Assembly: GCA_009780955.1 (NCBI GenBank)
Contig: WQZB01000038.1
Span: 1-46,840, forward strand
DNA length: 46,840 nt
Source of the DNA: Polyangiaceae bacterium
GTDB taxonomy: Bacteria > Myxococcota_A > Polyangia > Polyangiales > Polyangiaceae
Direction: 5' to 3'
Below the pieces are notes generated by a model. That model saw only the letters and a list, made by a program, of their open reading frames with translations, ran no database searches and was not told the DNA's origin. Of this stretch, positions 25,746 through 34,638 are shown piece by piece. The position numbers were made by a program, and so were the translations under genes. Within the stretch, counting starts at the first letter, position 1; every line of letters begins with the position of its first letter.

Positions 25746-26672
25746 TTATAAGGCGGCGAAGGTGCGTCTGAGTCCCTCGCGCACCAGCACTTTCGGCCGA
25801 TAACCAAGGAGCTTGTGCGCGGCATCGATCGATGCGAGCGAGTCGCGCACATCGCCCAAGCGTGCCGGTTCGTAGATGGCTTCGAGCGGCTTGCCGGCCT
25901 CTTCGCCAATGTAAAAAAGAAGCTTTTTTAGCGAAATGCTTTCGCCGCACGCGATATTAATCACTTCGCCTAGAAGCTTTTTGCTCGTGGACGCGCCAAG
26001 CAGATTGGCCATGACGATGTTGTCGACAAAGCAAAAGTCGCGTGTTTGCTCGCCGTCGCCATAAACCGTGGGGCGCTTGCCCTCGATGGCGGCCATGATG
26101 AAATTCGGAATTACCGCCGCATATTGGCTTTTCGGATCTTGCCGTGGCCCGAACACATTGAAATAGCGAAGGCTCAACGTCTCCATTCCGTAAAGCGCGG
26201 CAAACACCTGCATCAAGTGCTCGCATGCAAGCTTTGCCACGGCGTACGGTGACAGCGGCGCGGCCGGCATGGTTTCGACCTTTGGCAGCGCCTTGGTGTT
26301 GCCGTACGCCGCCGAGCTTGCCGCGAAGATCACCCGGCGCACCTTGGCGTGGCGTGCACAATCGAGGACAACGGTGGTGCCTTGCACGTTCGCCAGCATG
26401 GAAGCAGGAGGGTCGTCGACCGATCGCGCAACCGATGGAATGGCTGCTTGGTGGTAGACGACGTCTACATTTTTCATCATGCGGGCAACGACTTCGGCGT
26501 CGACAATCGACCCTTCGACGATTTCCAAGGGGCCCGAGAGCGACTCGACATTCGAGCGCCTGCCCGAAGAAAAGTCGTCGAGAATGCGAACGCGCTCGCC
26601 GTTTTTGAGCAGCGCCTCGGCAATGGACGAACCGATGAACCCGGCTCCGCCGGTCACGAGATGAATCGCCAT
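25746..26672 (-). CDS. NAD-dependent nucleotide-sugar epimerase/dehydratase (UDP-glucose/GlcNAc 4-epimerase type)
   Basis: A 308-residue extended short-chain dehydrogenase. The N-terminal NAD-binding loop is GGAGFIGS. The catalytic triad is visible as SSAAYG (Ser) and YAVAK (Tyr-x3-Lys, about residue 148). Family landmarks include RYFNVFGPRQDP, YGDGEQTRDFCFVDN and GYRPKVLVREGLRRTF. Length and motifs fit Gne/WbpP/GalE-like enzymes that interconvert UDP-sugars for polysaccharide or lipopolysaccharide. No other sugar-pathway gene is adjacent, so the product is uncertain. It is divergent from the nuclease gene. Confidence 0.93.
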   Translation of the reverse strand: MAIHLVTGGAGFIGSSIAEALLKNGERVRILDDFSSGRRSNVESLSGPLEIVEGSIVDAEVVARMMKNVDVVYHQAAIPSVARSVDDPPASMLANVQGTTVVLDCARHAKVRRVIFAASSAAYGNTKALPKVETMPAAPLSPYAVAKLACEHLMQVFAALYGMETLSLRYFNVFGPRQDPKSQYAAVIPNFIMAAIEGKRPTVYGDGEQTRDFCFVDNIVMANLLGASTSKKLLGEVINIACGESISLKKLLFYIGEEAGKPLEAIYEPARLGDVRDSLASIDAAHKLLGYRPKVLVREGLRRTFAAL

Positions 26673-26728
26673 AAGCCTTTATTACCCTGCCACGCGTCGA
26701 GGTGAATCGTCTGTTAGAGTCGGGCGAT

Positions 26729-27985
26729 GTGAAGTTCGTTCACGCGGCCGATTTGCACATCGACAGCCCAATGCGCGGGCTCGATCGCTACGAGGGTGCG
26801 CCGGAAGCGCGCTTGCGCGGCGCAACCAGGCGTGCGCTCGAGAATCTCGTCACGCTCTGCATCGACGAGCGCGCTCGCTTTCTTCTTCTCGCAGGTGACG
26901 TGTTCGACGGCTCGTGGAAAGATTTTTCAACGGGCCTTTTTTTCTCAGCCCAGATGGCGCGCCTGCGCGAAGCGGGCATCGCGGTGGTGCTCGTGCGCGG
27001 CAACCACGACGCCGCGAGCGCCATTACCAAGGTGCTGCGCTTACCCGACAACGTCCGCGAGCTATCGCCCCTCAAGCCGCAAACCATCGAGCTTTGCGAC
27101 GGAGAGGTATACGTGCACGGTCAAAGTTTCAATCAGCGCGTGACAACCGAGGATCTCGCCGCGCGCTATCCCGATGGCGAGCGCGGAGCCTTTCATATTG
27201 GCTTGCTTCACACGTGTCTCGATGGACGCGAAGGCTACGAGCCTTACGCGCCAACCACCCTCGATGTTCTTCGCGCCAAGGGCTATCAGTATTGGGCTCT
27301 TGGGCATATCCACACGCGCGAGGTTCTGTCGACCGAGCCATGGGTCGTTTTCCCGGGCAACCTGCAGGGGCGTCACACACGCGAAGTTGGCCCGAAAGGG
27401 GCAACGCTGGTGACCGCGGACGACGGTGTCGTGACTGCCGTAGAACCTTGCGCGCTCGACGTAGTCCGCTGGGACGTCGTGACGGTCGACGCAACCTCGG
27501 CGTCCGATGCTCTCGACGTTGTCGATCTCGCGTGCGCCGAGCTTGCCGCGCGAGCCGCAAAGGCCCAAGGAAGGTTACTGGTTGCGCGCGTTCTAGTTTG
27601 CGGCACGACGCGCGCCAATGCATCCATTCGTCGCGACACTGGCCGCTTTGTCAGCGAGCTTCGCGCCGCCGCAACGGATAGCGTTGGAGACGGCGTGTGG
27701 ATCGAAAAAGTGGGAATCGAAACGCGTTCTACTTTCGACTTGGCGCGCATTCGGCAAGAACCCACTGCGGTCGGGTATCTGGCTCGAAGGCTCGAAGCCA
27801 TCCGAGGCGATGCCGGCGAGCTCGAGGAGCTCGCAAGTGTTTTCGCCGATCTCGACAAGAAGCTTCCGGCCGACTTGCGCGAAGGCGACAGTCCGTTGCG
27901 TCTTTCCGATCCAGCCAGCGTGCGCGCACTGCTCGAGGACGTAGAAGCGATGCTGCTATCGCGGCTTCTTGAAGACACCGAGTAG
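26729..27985 (+). CDS. SbcD/Mre11-like DNA exonuclease (YhaO type)
   Basis: About 418 residues. The GTG at 26729 is preferred because the family begins at once (KFVHAADLHIDSP); a GTG at 26702 is possible. The metallophosphoesterase motifs appear in order: ADLHID, LLLAGDVFDG, VRGNHD, GLLHT and GHIHTRE. They bind two metal ions, normally Mn2+, for nuclease activity on DNA ends. The C-terminal part is helical and likely contacts the partner ATPase encoded next. The pair resembles YhaO-YhaN and SbcD-SbcC, involved in double-strand-break processing. The TAG stop (27983-27985) belongs to a family B palindrome, and the spacer to the ATPase gene consists almost wholly of repeat DNA. Confidence 0.9.
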   Translation: MKFVHAADLHIDSPMRGLDRYEGAPEARLRGATRRALENLVTLCIDERARFLLLAGDVFDGSWKDFSTGLFFSAQMARLREAGIAVVLVRGNHDAASAITKVLRLPDNVRELSPLKPQTIELCDGEVYVHGQSFNQRVTTEDLAARYPDGERGAFHIGLLHTCLDGREGYEPYAPTTLDVLRAKGYQYWALGHIHTREVLSTEPWVVFPGNLQGRHTREVGPKGATLVTADDGVVTAVEPCALDVVRWDVVTVDATSASDALDVVDLACAELAARAAKAQGRLLVARVLVCGTTRANASIRRDTGRFVSELRAAATDSVGDGVWIEKVGIETRSTFDLARIRQEPTAVGYLARRLEAIRGDAGELEELASVFADLDKKLPADLREGDSPLRLSDPASVRALLEDVEAMLLSRLLEDTE

Positions 27986-28009
27986 GGGCGTATGGCCATA
28001 CGCCCCTAC
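27982..28009. repeat. Family B palindrome at the nuclease gene stop
   Basis: A perfect 28-bp palindrome with centre TATGGCCATA, identical to the copy at 22947. Its GTAG supplies the nuclease stop. It is followed within 5 bp by a family A remnant. Confidence 0.92.
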
Positions 28010-28013
28010 GTGG

Positions 28014-28032
28014 CTCGATTGAAAGCGGTTTA
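28014..28032. repeat. Family A terminal remnant
   Basis: CTCGATTGAAAGCGGTTTA keeps the family A right end (TTGAAAGCGGTYTA) and ends in TA. It lies between the nuclease and ATPase genes, directly after a family B palindrome. Confidence 0.7.
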
Positions 28033-28048
28033 GAATTGAGGATGTTGG

Positions 28049-31000
28049 ATGCGAATTCAAGCGCTCGACCTTCTTGCGTATGGCCATCTTCGCGGTACCG
28101 TGCTCGATTTTCGCGGCTCCGGTTTGCACGTTGTTTTTGGTTGCAACGAAGCCGGAAAAAGCACCACTCTCCGCGCGATCACGGGTCTTCTTTACGGCAT
28201 TGATGAGCGCACGCGCGACGCGCATACGGTTAGCCCTAAAGACCTTCGCATCGGGGGAGTGCTTGCCAGCGACGACGGCCACGAGTTGCGCGTCGTGCGT
28301 CGCAAGGCCAGGGCGAACACGCTGCTCGATATGATCGACCAACCGGTCGATGAATCGAAGCTGCTACGTCTGCTCCGTGGTGTGACCGAACCGATGTTTC
28401 GCCATGCGTTTGGTCTTGACCACGAGGCGCTGAAGAAGGGCGCCGAGGCGCTGATGGCTGGTCGCGGCGACTTGGGCGAGAGCCTTTTCGACGCCAGCGT
28501 GGGTGCTGGCGGAGAGGTGCAGCGCCTGCTCGCCGAGCTTGCCGCCGAGGCCGATCGCATCTACCGGCCTCGCGGCTCGACGCTTCCGCTGAACCAGGCG
28601 CTCAAAACGCTAACGATTGCGCAAAAGCAAATTCGAGAGAAGTGGCACCTGCCCGAAGCGTACGCGATAGAGCAGCGTGCGCTCGACGAAGCCGAATCGC
28701 AAAGGCGTGAGCTACTGCAGAAGAAAGTGAACCTCGCATCGCGGCGTGCGCAAATCGAATGCGCACGAGCACGCATTCCACTCGAAAAAAAGCGCGCACG
28801 TCTGCTCGAAGCACGAGCGCCGCTTCTGCCCTTTGTGACGCCTGCGACGAATGAGGCGCGGTTCGCCTCACTTGCGCCGAGGCTTGTCGGCTACGAGCGT
28901 GCAAGCGAAGCACTGGGTGAGCTCAAAGTGCAGATCGAACGCATGCGCAATCGCGTGGCAGACGCCGAGCGCCATGTGGGTGGCCGCATCTCGGCCCTTG
29001 CAAGCTTCGACAGCCATGCGTGGGCGCGCATCCAGAGCCTTGTGCAAGAGCGAATCACGCTTGCTGCAAAGCTCGAATCGGCGCATCTCGAAGCCGCGCG
29101 GATCCGGCACGATCTCTCGCGACTCGACGAACAATCGCTCGTAGCAACGAATGCCGACGGCGCCCATTTGTTGCGCGCTCTCGGCGCGGTGCAAGCGCTG
29201 GGCGACGCCGAAGGTCGGCTTGCGCAAGCGCGCGTGCGCGCAGCCCGCAAGCGCGCGGAGCTCTCGCGCCGCGCGGCTTCCATGGGGCTCTTCGATGGAT
29301 CGCTCGACGCGTTCGTAGAGCTCGCCGTGCCCGCGCCTGACACGGTCGATCGCTTGCTGTCAAAAGAACTCGAGCTCGAACGCATTCGCCTTCGGCAGGA
29401 CGAGCAGTGGTCGGACAAAACGAACGAAGCGCACTCACTCGCGCGTCAGATTGCCGAGCACACCGGCGACTTTGCGTTGCCGTCGCCAAACGATTTGCAC
29501 GCCGCGCGCGAGCGCCGCGACGAGGCATGGGCAAGTGTTCGCGGGCACTCCGAGCTCGACGATGCCGTTCGCGCGCGGCGTGAGTCAGAGTTCGATCGCG
29601 CCATCCGCGAGGCCGACAGGGTAGCCGATTCGATGATTCGCGAGGCCGAGCGCGTGACTTCACTTGCGCGGCTCACCCGATCGGCCGCGGCGCTTTCTGA
29701 GCAGATGACAGCCATGGAAGTCGAGCGCGTAGAGGCGGCAAAAGCGATGGCATTGCTTGAACGAGAGCATTGCGCGGCATGGCAGCGAGCAGCCATCAAT
29801 CCGCTTAGTTTCATGGAAATGAAAGCGTGGCTCGAGCGCCACACGAAAATTGTCGAGGACTACGCGCTTGTTCAAGAAGCCGAGGCAGCTATTGCGGATC
29901 TCGAATCGTCGATCGCCTTGGCGCGCACCGATCTCGAGGCAGCGCTCGAAGCCGGTGATGGCGCAAATGCTACAAGCGCTAAAGGCACAAAAAGCGCTAA
30001 GAACCAGAGCCTTTCCGACTTGATGCTCGAAGCCACGAGCCGCACGGAGCGCATCGAGGCAACCAAGCGCGCTATCGCCGAAGCCAATCGCATGGCAACG
30101 AAGCTCGGGGCCGAGTTGGGCGAGCGCACCCGAACCATTGAAAAGGACGAAGGCGAGCTTGCTAGGGTGAGCCGTGAGCTTGCCGCGCTCGTCCGCCCGC
30201 TTGGCATTGCGGAGGACGGTCGTTCCGAAGAAGTGATGCGTGCGCTCGAAGCATGGCGCGAGCTCGGATCGCTCGCCGAAAAGTTGTCCGATCTCGAGGG
30301 ACGCCAGGCTTCCTACGAGCGCGAGATGCGCATGTTCGAACAGGACGTTGGGCAGCTCGCCCGAGAGTTTGCGCCCGATCTTGAGACCACTCTTGCTCCC
30401 GATCTTGGTAAGTCTGGCGCGCGAGATGCCGGAGCCGTTCTCGTCCAACGTGTGCAGAATGCACATGCTATCGAGAACGAGCTCGCATTGGTTGGCGAGC
30501 GGCTAGGTGAGCTCGACACCTCGCCCGTGCAGGACGACATCGCCCAACTTGCTCTTGACTCCGATCGAGCGCTGCGCGCGATGAGCGATTGCGATGCGGC
30601 GCTTGCCGATATCGAGCACGAGCTGCACCGTCTTGGCGAAACCATTGGCGGCATCAAAGGCGCAATCGAGGCGATGCGCAAAGACTCGGGTGCGGCCGAT
30701 GCGTCGGCGCTCGCAGAGCAGGCGCTCGAGCGCGTCAGGTCTCATGTGGAGCGCTACTGCCGCGTGCGCCTTGCGCAGTTTCTTCTTTCGCGTGAAATCG
30801 ATAAGTTTCGCGAAGAAAACCAGGGCCCGCTGCTGTCCCATACCTCGCAGCTTTTTTCGCGCCTCACGCTTGGTGGTTTTTCGGGTGTACGGGCCACTTT
30901 GGACGATCGCGATCGGCCCTCGCTCGTTTGTGTGCGCCATGGCGGCGCCGAAGTGGAAGTGGTCGATCTCAGCGACGGAACGCGCGATCAGCTTTATTTG

Positions 31001-31246
31001 AGTTTGCGCCTTGCGAGCCTCAGAAGGTACGCCGAAGTGTCCGAGCCTATGCCGCTGGTGCTCGACGATGTGCTGGTGCAATTCGACGACGACAGGGCGC
31101 GCGCGGCCCTTTTGGTGCTTGCCGATACAAGCCAACTTTTGCAAGTTCTTTTCTTCACGCACCACTCTAGGATTGTGGATCTTGCTCGCGAGGCCGTGCC
31201 GGCCGAGCGCCTGCACATTCACGAACTCACACCGCTTTCGATTTGA
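28049..31246 (+). CDS. SbcC/Rad50-like SMC-type ATPase (YhaN type)
   Basis: A 1,065-residue protein. The N-terminal ATPase lobe begins MRIQALDLLAYGHLRG with Walker A GCNEAGKST (about 31-39). Long coiled-coil segments rich in Glu, Arg, Ala and Leu span about residues 180-900. The C-terminal lobe has a signature-like region (EVVDLSDGTRDQLYLSLRLA) and Walker B PLVLDDVLVQFDDDRA (about 1000). This is the Rad50/SbcC architecture, closest to YhaN as far as I can tell. With the preceding nuclease it should tether and process DNA ends. Its stop TGA (31244-31246) and the final TPLSI are encoded by a family A terminus. The spacer after the nuclease gene is 63 bp of repeats. Confidence 0.92.
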   Translation: MRIQALDLLAYGHLRGTVLDFRGSGLHVVFGCNEAGKSTTLRAITGLLYGIDERTRDAHTVSPKDLRIGGVLASDDGHELRVVRRKARANTLLDMIDQPVDESKLLRLLRGVTEPMFRHAFGLDHEALKKGAEALMAGRGDLGESLFDASVGAGGEVQRLLAELAAEADRIYRPRGSTLPLNQALKTLTIAQKQIREKWHLPEAYAIEQRALDEAESQRRELLQKKVNLASRRAQIECARARIPLEKKRARLLEARAPLLPFVTPATNEARFASLAPRLVGYERASEALGELKVQIERMRNRVADAERHVGGRISALASFDSHAWARIQSLVQERITLAAKLESAHLEAARIRHDLSRLDEQSLVATNADGAHLLRALGAVQALGDAEGRLAQARVRAARKRAELSRRAASMGLFDGSLDAFVELAVPAPDTVDRLLSKELELERIRLRQDEQWSDKTNEAHSLARQIAEHTGDFALPSPNDLHAARERRDEAWASVRGHSELDDAVRARRESEFDRAIREADRVADSMIREAERVTSLARLTRSAAALSEQMTAMEVERVEAAKAMALLEREHCAAWQRAAINPLSFMEMKAWLERHTKIVEDYALVQEAEAAIADLESSIALARTDLEAALEAGDGANATSAKGTKSAKNQSLSDLMLEATSRTERIEATKRAIAEANRMATKLGAELGERTRTIEKDEGELARVSRELAALVRPLGIAEDGRSEEVMRALEAWRELGSLAEKLSDLEGRQASYEREMRMFEQDVGQLAREFAPDLETTLAPDLGKSGARDAGAVLVQRVQNAHAIENELALVGERLGELDTSPVQDDIAQLALDSDRALRAMSDCDAALADIEHELHRLGETIGGIKGAIEAMRKDSGAADASALAEQALERVRSHVERYCRVRLAQFLLSREIDKFREENQGPLLSHTSQLFSRLTLGGFSGVRATLDDRDRPSLVCVRHGGAEVEVVDLSDGTRDQLYLSLRLASLRRYAEVSEPMPLVLDDVLVQFDDDRARAALLVLADTSQLLQVLFFTHHSRIVDLAREAVPAERLHIHELTPLSI

Positions 31247-31250
31247 CGCG
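31230..31250. repeat. Family A solo terminus at the end of the ATPase gene
   Basis: ACCGCTTTCGATTTGACGCG, the family A left end without its partner. It provides the TGA stop of the ATPase gene (GATTTGAC). Confidence 0.8.
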
Positions 31251-31260
31251 AGGTCGAGGC

Positions 31261-31283
31261 GGGCATCCACAAGGGATGCCCCT
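31261..31283. repeat. Degenerate family B palindrome
   Basis: GGGCATCC-ACAAG-GGATGCCC followed by CTA. The left GTAG shell is lost. It is followed by AAAACGCATTTTC and the next family B copy. Confidence 0.65.
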
Positions 31284-31312
31284 ATTGCGTCTGGTCAACA
31301 AAACGCATTTTC

Positions 31313-31341
31313 GTAAGGGCGCAGCATGCTTGCGCCCTTAC
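31313..31341. repeat. Family B palindrome variant at the coiled-coil gene stop
   Basis: GTAAGGGCG / CGCCCTTAC arms (again a compensated pair of changes) around GCAGCATGCTTGC. On the minus strand it supplies the TAA stop of the coiled-coil gene. Confidence 0.85.
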
Positions 31342-31631
31342 GATGCCGCTTCGAGGCGATCGAGACGCGAGGCATGATCGGCGGCGATGCGCTTCACTTC
31401 AACGGAAGTTTCCAGGACGGCAAGTTGGGTAAACTTCATGTTGCGTGTGAGATCTTCGATCTTGGCATCGAGGTTGTCGTACACACCGTCGATCTTGGCT
31501 TCGAGCCGTGCCTCGAGTGCTTCCAATTCTGTTTTCAATTGCCACGAGGTCACGGTGTTTTGACGCAAGTCGCGCACCTCGGACAGGATCTGCACCATCA
31601 ACTTCTCAAGCTTGTCAGGGCTCATGGCCAT
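31338..31631 (-). CDS. Small coiled-coil protein of unknown function
   Basis: 97 residues from the ATG at 31631, or 95 from the ATG at 31625 (MSPDKLEKLM). Almost the whole chain shows heptad-like spacing (LEALEARLEAKIDGVYDNLD, MKFTQLAVLETSVEVK), so it is predicted to form a parallel coiled coil. No signal peptide, membrane helix or catalytic motif is present. It is isolated between repeats, and its stop (TAA) lies in a family B palindrome. The regular coding pattern supports a real gene, but the function is unknown. Confidence 0.65.
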   Translation of the reverse strand: MAMSPDKLEKLMVQILSEVRDLRQNTVTSWQLKTELEALEARLEAKIDGVYDNLDAKIEDLTRNMKFTQLAVLETSVEVKRIAADHASRLDRLEAAS

Positions 31632-31694
31632 CAGCGGTCATGTTGTCTCACGTTTGGGCAGCCCGCAACCGCTCTGAGAAACTCGCTGACAAAC

Positions 31695-31821
31695 TAGCCC
31701 GCTTTCAAGTTGACGCGAGTTCGAGGCGGCGGCGAGGAGCGGACCGGAACAGCCTCTTCCGGCTTTGAGGACCGCACCGGAGCCGCCAACGATGAAATCG
31801 CGTCAAATCGAAAGCGGGCTA
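31695..31821. mobile_element. Family A MITE-like element, full copy 2 (127 bp)
   Basis: It begins TAGCCCGCTTTCAAGTTGAC and ends AATCGAAAGCGGGCTA. The terminal inverted repeats are about 22 bp with two mismatches. The interior is the reverse complement of the copy at 13346-13471, with few differences. Both ends finish in TA. The right-end CTA (31819-31821) is the complement of the ppdK stop codon TAG. Compared with copy 1, both termini carry the same change (GACC to GCCC), so pairing of the two ends has been kept. Confidence 0.92.
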
Positions 31822-34587
31822 CACCGTGCTTAGTGTTGCACGACCTTTACGTGGCGCCACTTCGGCTTGCGCTGCTGCGAGCCGCGCAATGGTAACGCGG
31901 AAGGGTGAGCACGACACGTAATCGAGCTTCGCTTCACGGAAAAACTTGATGCTGTCCGGATCGCCCCCGTGCTCGCCACAAATACCGAGCTTCAAATCCT
32001 TTTTCGTGGCGCGCCCGCGCTCCGCTGCCATTTTCACGAGCGCTCCCACGCCACCTTCATCGATGGATACGAACGGATCTTTCGCGAAAATGCCGCTTTC
32101 AACGTAAGCCGGAAGGAACTTGCCTGCGTCGTCGCGCGAAAGACCCATGGCGCATTGGGTGAGATCGTTGGTGCCGAACGAGAAAAACTCGGCAACTTGG
32201 GCGAGTTCGGCAGCGCGGATGGCTGCGCGCGGCAGCTCGATCATGGTACCGAACGAGAAGGCAACGCGCGGCGCATTTTCGAAGACCTCGGCGGCTACGC
32301 TATCGATGATCTGGCGCATGCGAACAAGCTCTTCGCGTGTCATGGCAAGCGGGATCATGATCTCGGGCATGGGCACGATGCCTTCGGCCGAAACCGCGGA
32401 GGCGGCCTCGAGAATTGCGCGCACTTGCATTGCGTAGATCTCGGGGTAGGTGACCGCAAGCCGGCAGCCGCGGTGGCCGAGCATGGGATTGAACTCGGTG
32501 AGATCTTTGATGCGCTGCCTGAGGCCAGCCACGGGTATGCTCAAGGCTTCTGCGAGTTCCTCGACATGCACTTTGTCGGTCGGCAAAAACTCGTGCAGCG
32601 GCGGATCGAGCAGGCGAATGGTTACGGGCAGGCCACGCATTTCGCGAAAGATCGCGATGAAATCGCCTTTCTGATGGGGCAAAAGCTTGGCAAGCGCTTT
32701 GTTACGCGCCTGGGTGTCGTCGGCGAGGATCATTTCGCGCATGGCGCGAATGCGTTCCTCGTCGAAGAACATGTGCTCGGTTCGGCAAAGGCCAATGCCC
32801 TCGGCGCCGAAGCCGCGTGCGATGCGTGCGTCGACAGGCGTGTCGGCGTTCGCGCGGACCTTCATCACGCGCATTTGGTCGGCCCACGCCATGAGCTCGG
32901 CGAACTCGCCGGTAAGCGCTGCGTTCACCGTGGGAACTGCGCCGTCGTAAACGTGCCCTTTGCCGCCGTCGATGGTGATGACGTCGCCTTGCTTGAGCGT
33001 GATTGTGCCTTCGGCGCGCCCCGAGTCGTCGTATTGCGTCAGTGTGACCGTTTGCTCTTGGTAGCTCACGTTGAGCGCCGAGCAGCCCGAGATGCAAGGT
33101 TTGCCCATTCCGCGTGCAACGACCGCGGCGTGGGATGTCATTCCACCGCGCGCGGTGAGAACGCCGCGCGCCGCTTTCATGCCGTGGATGTCTTCAGGCG
33201 AAGTTTCAACGCGCACCAGGACAATGGCTTCACCCTGGCTTGCGCGCCGCTCGGCTTCGTCGGCCGACAGCACGATTCTTCCTTGCGCAGCTCCTGGACT
33301 TGCTGGCAAGCCACGCGCAATGAGCTTTTTCGGCACGCTGGGATCGAGCGTGGGGTGCAATAGCTGATCGAGCGACGCAGGGTCGACGCGGCACACGCCT
33401 TCTTCTTTGCTGATGAGGCCTTCCTTCACCATCTCGACGGCCGCGCGCACGGCGGCTCTGCTGGTCCGCTTTGCCGAGCGGCACTGCAGCATATAGAGCT
33501 TTCCTTCCTGGATGGTGAACTCGAGATCTTGCATGTCGCGGAAGTGCTTTTCGAGCTTTTGGCTCATCGACACAAGGGCAGAAAAGGCGCTGGGCATGGT
33601 GCGCTCGAGCGACGTATCGGCGTTTTGAATGCCACCTTGTTCTTCTACCAATGTCGCGCAAATGGGCAGCGGCGTGCGGATGCCAGCAACCACGTCTTCG
33701 CCTTGCGCATTCGGCAGCCACTCGCCGTACAAAATGTGCTCGCCAGTCGACGGATCGCGCGTGAAAGCGACGCCAGTGCCGCTCGTTTCGCCGAGATTGC
33801 CAAAGACCATTGATTGTATGTTGCATGCAGTTCCCCAGCTGTTGGGGATGTCGTGCATGCGGCGATAAACGCTGGCGCGTTGGTTGTTCCACGACTTGAA
33901 AACTGCCGTGATGGCCCCCCAAAGCTGCTCTTTCGGGTCTTCGGGGAAGTCTGTGCCAGCGTGACTTTTGACGATGGCCTTGAACTTGGCGATGACGGCA
34001 GCAAGCTCGTGCTCGGGAATGTCCGCGTCGCTTACTGCGCGGCGAAGCTCCTCGGCATTGAGCCGTTTGGTGTTGATGCCTTTGCTGCCAGCGACGGCCG
34101 TGCGGATCTCGTCGAGGGCGCGTTCGAAGTGCTCGCGGTGCACCCCAAGAGCAACGTCGGCGTACATGGTGATGAAGCGCCGGTAGACGTCGAACGCGAA
34201 GCGAGGGTTGCCCGTGTGTTCCGCGAGACCCTTGCATGTTGCATCATTGAGTCCGAGATTCAAAATGGTGTCCATCATGCCGGGCATGGAGGCACGTGCG
34301 CCGGAGCGGACACTGACGAGCAGCGGCGCTTTCGGATCGCCGAATCGCATGCCGGTGAGCGCCTCGAGGCGGGCGAGCGCCTCGTTGATGGCGGGTGTCA
34401 TTTCTTCTGGCAGCCGATGCCCTTGCATGAATGCGCGGCATGCGTCAGTGGAGATGGTAAAGCCCGGCGGGACAGGCAGCCCGAGCGCCGTCATTTCTGC
34501 GAGCCCTGCACCTTTGCCCCCCAGCAGATCTCTTCGTGTTGGATCGCCTTCGGCCTTGCCTTCACCAAATGAAAATACAAGCTTCAT
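31819..34587 (-). CDS. ppdK: Pyruvate phosphate dikinase
   Basis: About 922 residues from the ATG at 34587 (MKLVFSFGEG). The ATP-grasp domain starts LLGGKGAGLAEMTALGLPVPPGF and carries SVRSGARASMPGMMDTILNLG. The phosphohistidine domain has GGMTSHAAVVARGMGKPC with the catalytic His near residue 485. The C-terminal TIM barrel contains GICGEHGGDP with the catalytic Cys. The enzyme interconverts pyruvate, ATP and phosphate with PEP, AMP and pyrophosphate in the cytoplasm. It follows glyS by 51 bp on the same strand, an arrangement I know from other Deltaproteobacteria. Its stop TAG is formed at the junction with a family A element, so the native C-terminus may have been slightly altered. Confidence 0.97.
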   Translation of the reverse strand: MKLVFSFGEGKAEGDPTRRDLLGGKGAGLAEMTALGLPVPPGFTISTDACRAFMQGHRLPEEMTPAINEALARLEALTGMRFGDPKAPLLVSVRSGARASMPGMMDTILNLGLNDATCKGLAEHTGNPRFAFDVYRRFITMYADVALGVHREHFERALDEIRTAVAGSKGINTKRLNAEELRRAVSDADIPEHELAAVIAKFKAIVKSHAGTDFPEDPKEQLWGAITAVFKSWNNQRASVYRRMHDIPNSWGTACNIQSMVFGNLGETSGTGVAFTRDPSTGEHILYGEWLPNAQGEDVVAGIRTPLPICATLVEEQGGIQNADTSLERTMPSAFSALVSMSQKLEKHFRDMQDLEFTIQEGKLYMLQCRSAKRTSRAAVRAAVEMVKEGLISKEEGVCRVDPASLDQLLHPTLDPSVPKKLIARGLPASPGAAQGRIVLSADEAERRASQGEAIVLVRVETSPEDIHGMKAARGVLTARGGMTSHAAVVARGMGKPCISGCSALNVSYQEQTVTLTQYDDSGRAEGTITLKQGDVITIDGGKGHVYDGAVPTVNAALTGEFAELMAWADQMRVMKVRANADTPVDARIARGFGAEGIGLCRTEHMFFDEERIRAMREMILADDTQARNKALAKLLPHQKGDFIAIFREMRGLPVTIRLLDPPLHEFLPTDKVHVEELAEALSIPVAGLRQRIKDLTEFNPMLGHRGCRLAVTYPEIYAMQVRAILEAASAVSAEGIVPMPEIMIPLAMTREELVRMRQIIDSVAAEVFENAPRVAFSFGTMIELPRAAIRAAELAQVAEFFSFGTNDLTQCAMGLSRDDAGKFLPAYVESGIFAKDPFVSIDEGGVGALVKMAAERGRATKKDLKLGICGEHGGDPDSIKFFREAKLDYVSCSPFRVTIARLAAAQAEVAPRKGRATLSTV

Positions 34588-34638
34588 GTTGCGGCGCACT
34601 TTACACGACGACCCCGCACGTTTGAATCATAAGTAAGG

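Noticed and set aside
31969-33363. A 464-residue open frame antisense to ppdK
   Set aside because: It is a shadow of the ppdK reading frame: low-complexity His/Asp/Gly-rich translation, no ribosome binding site and no recognisable fold.
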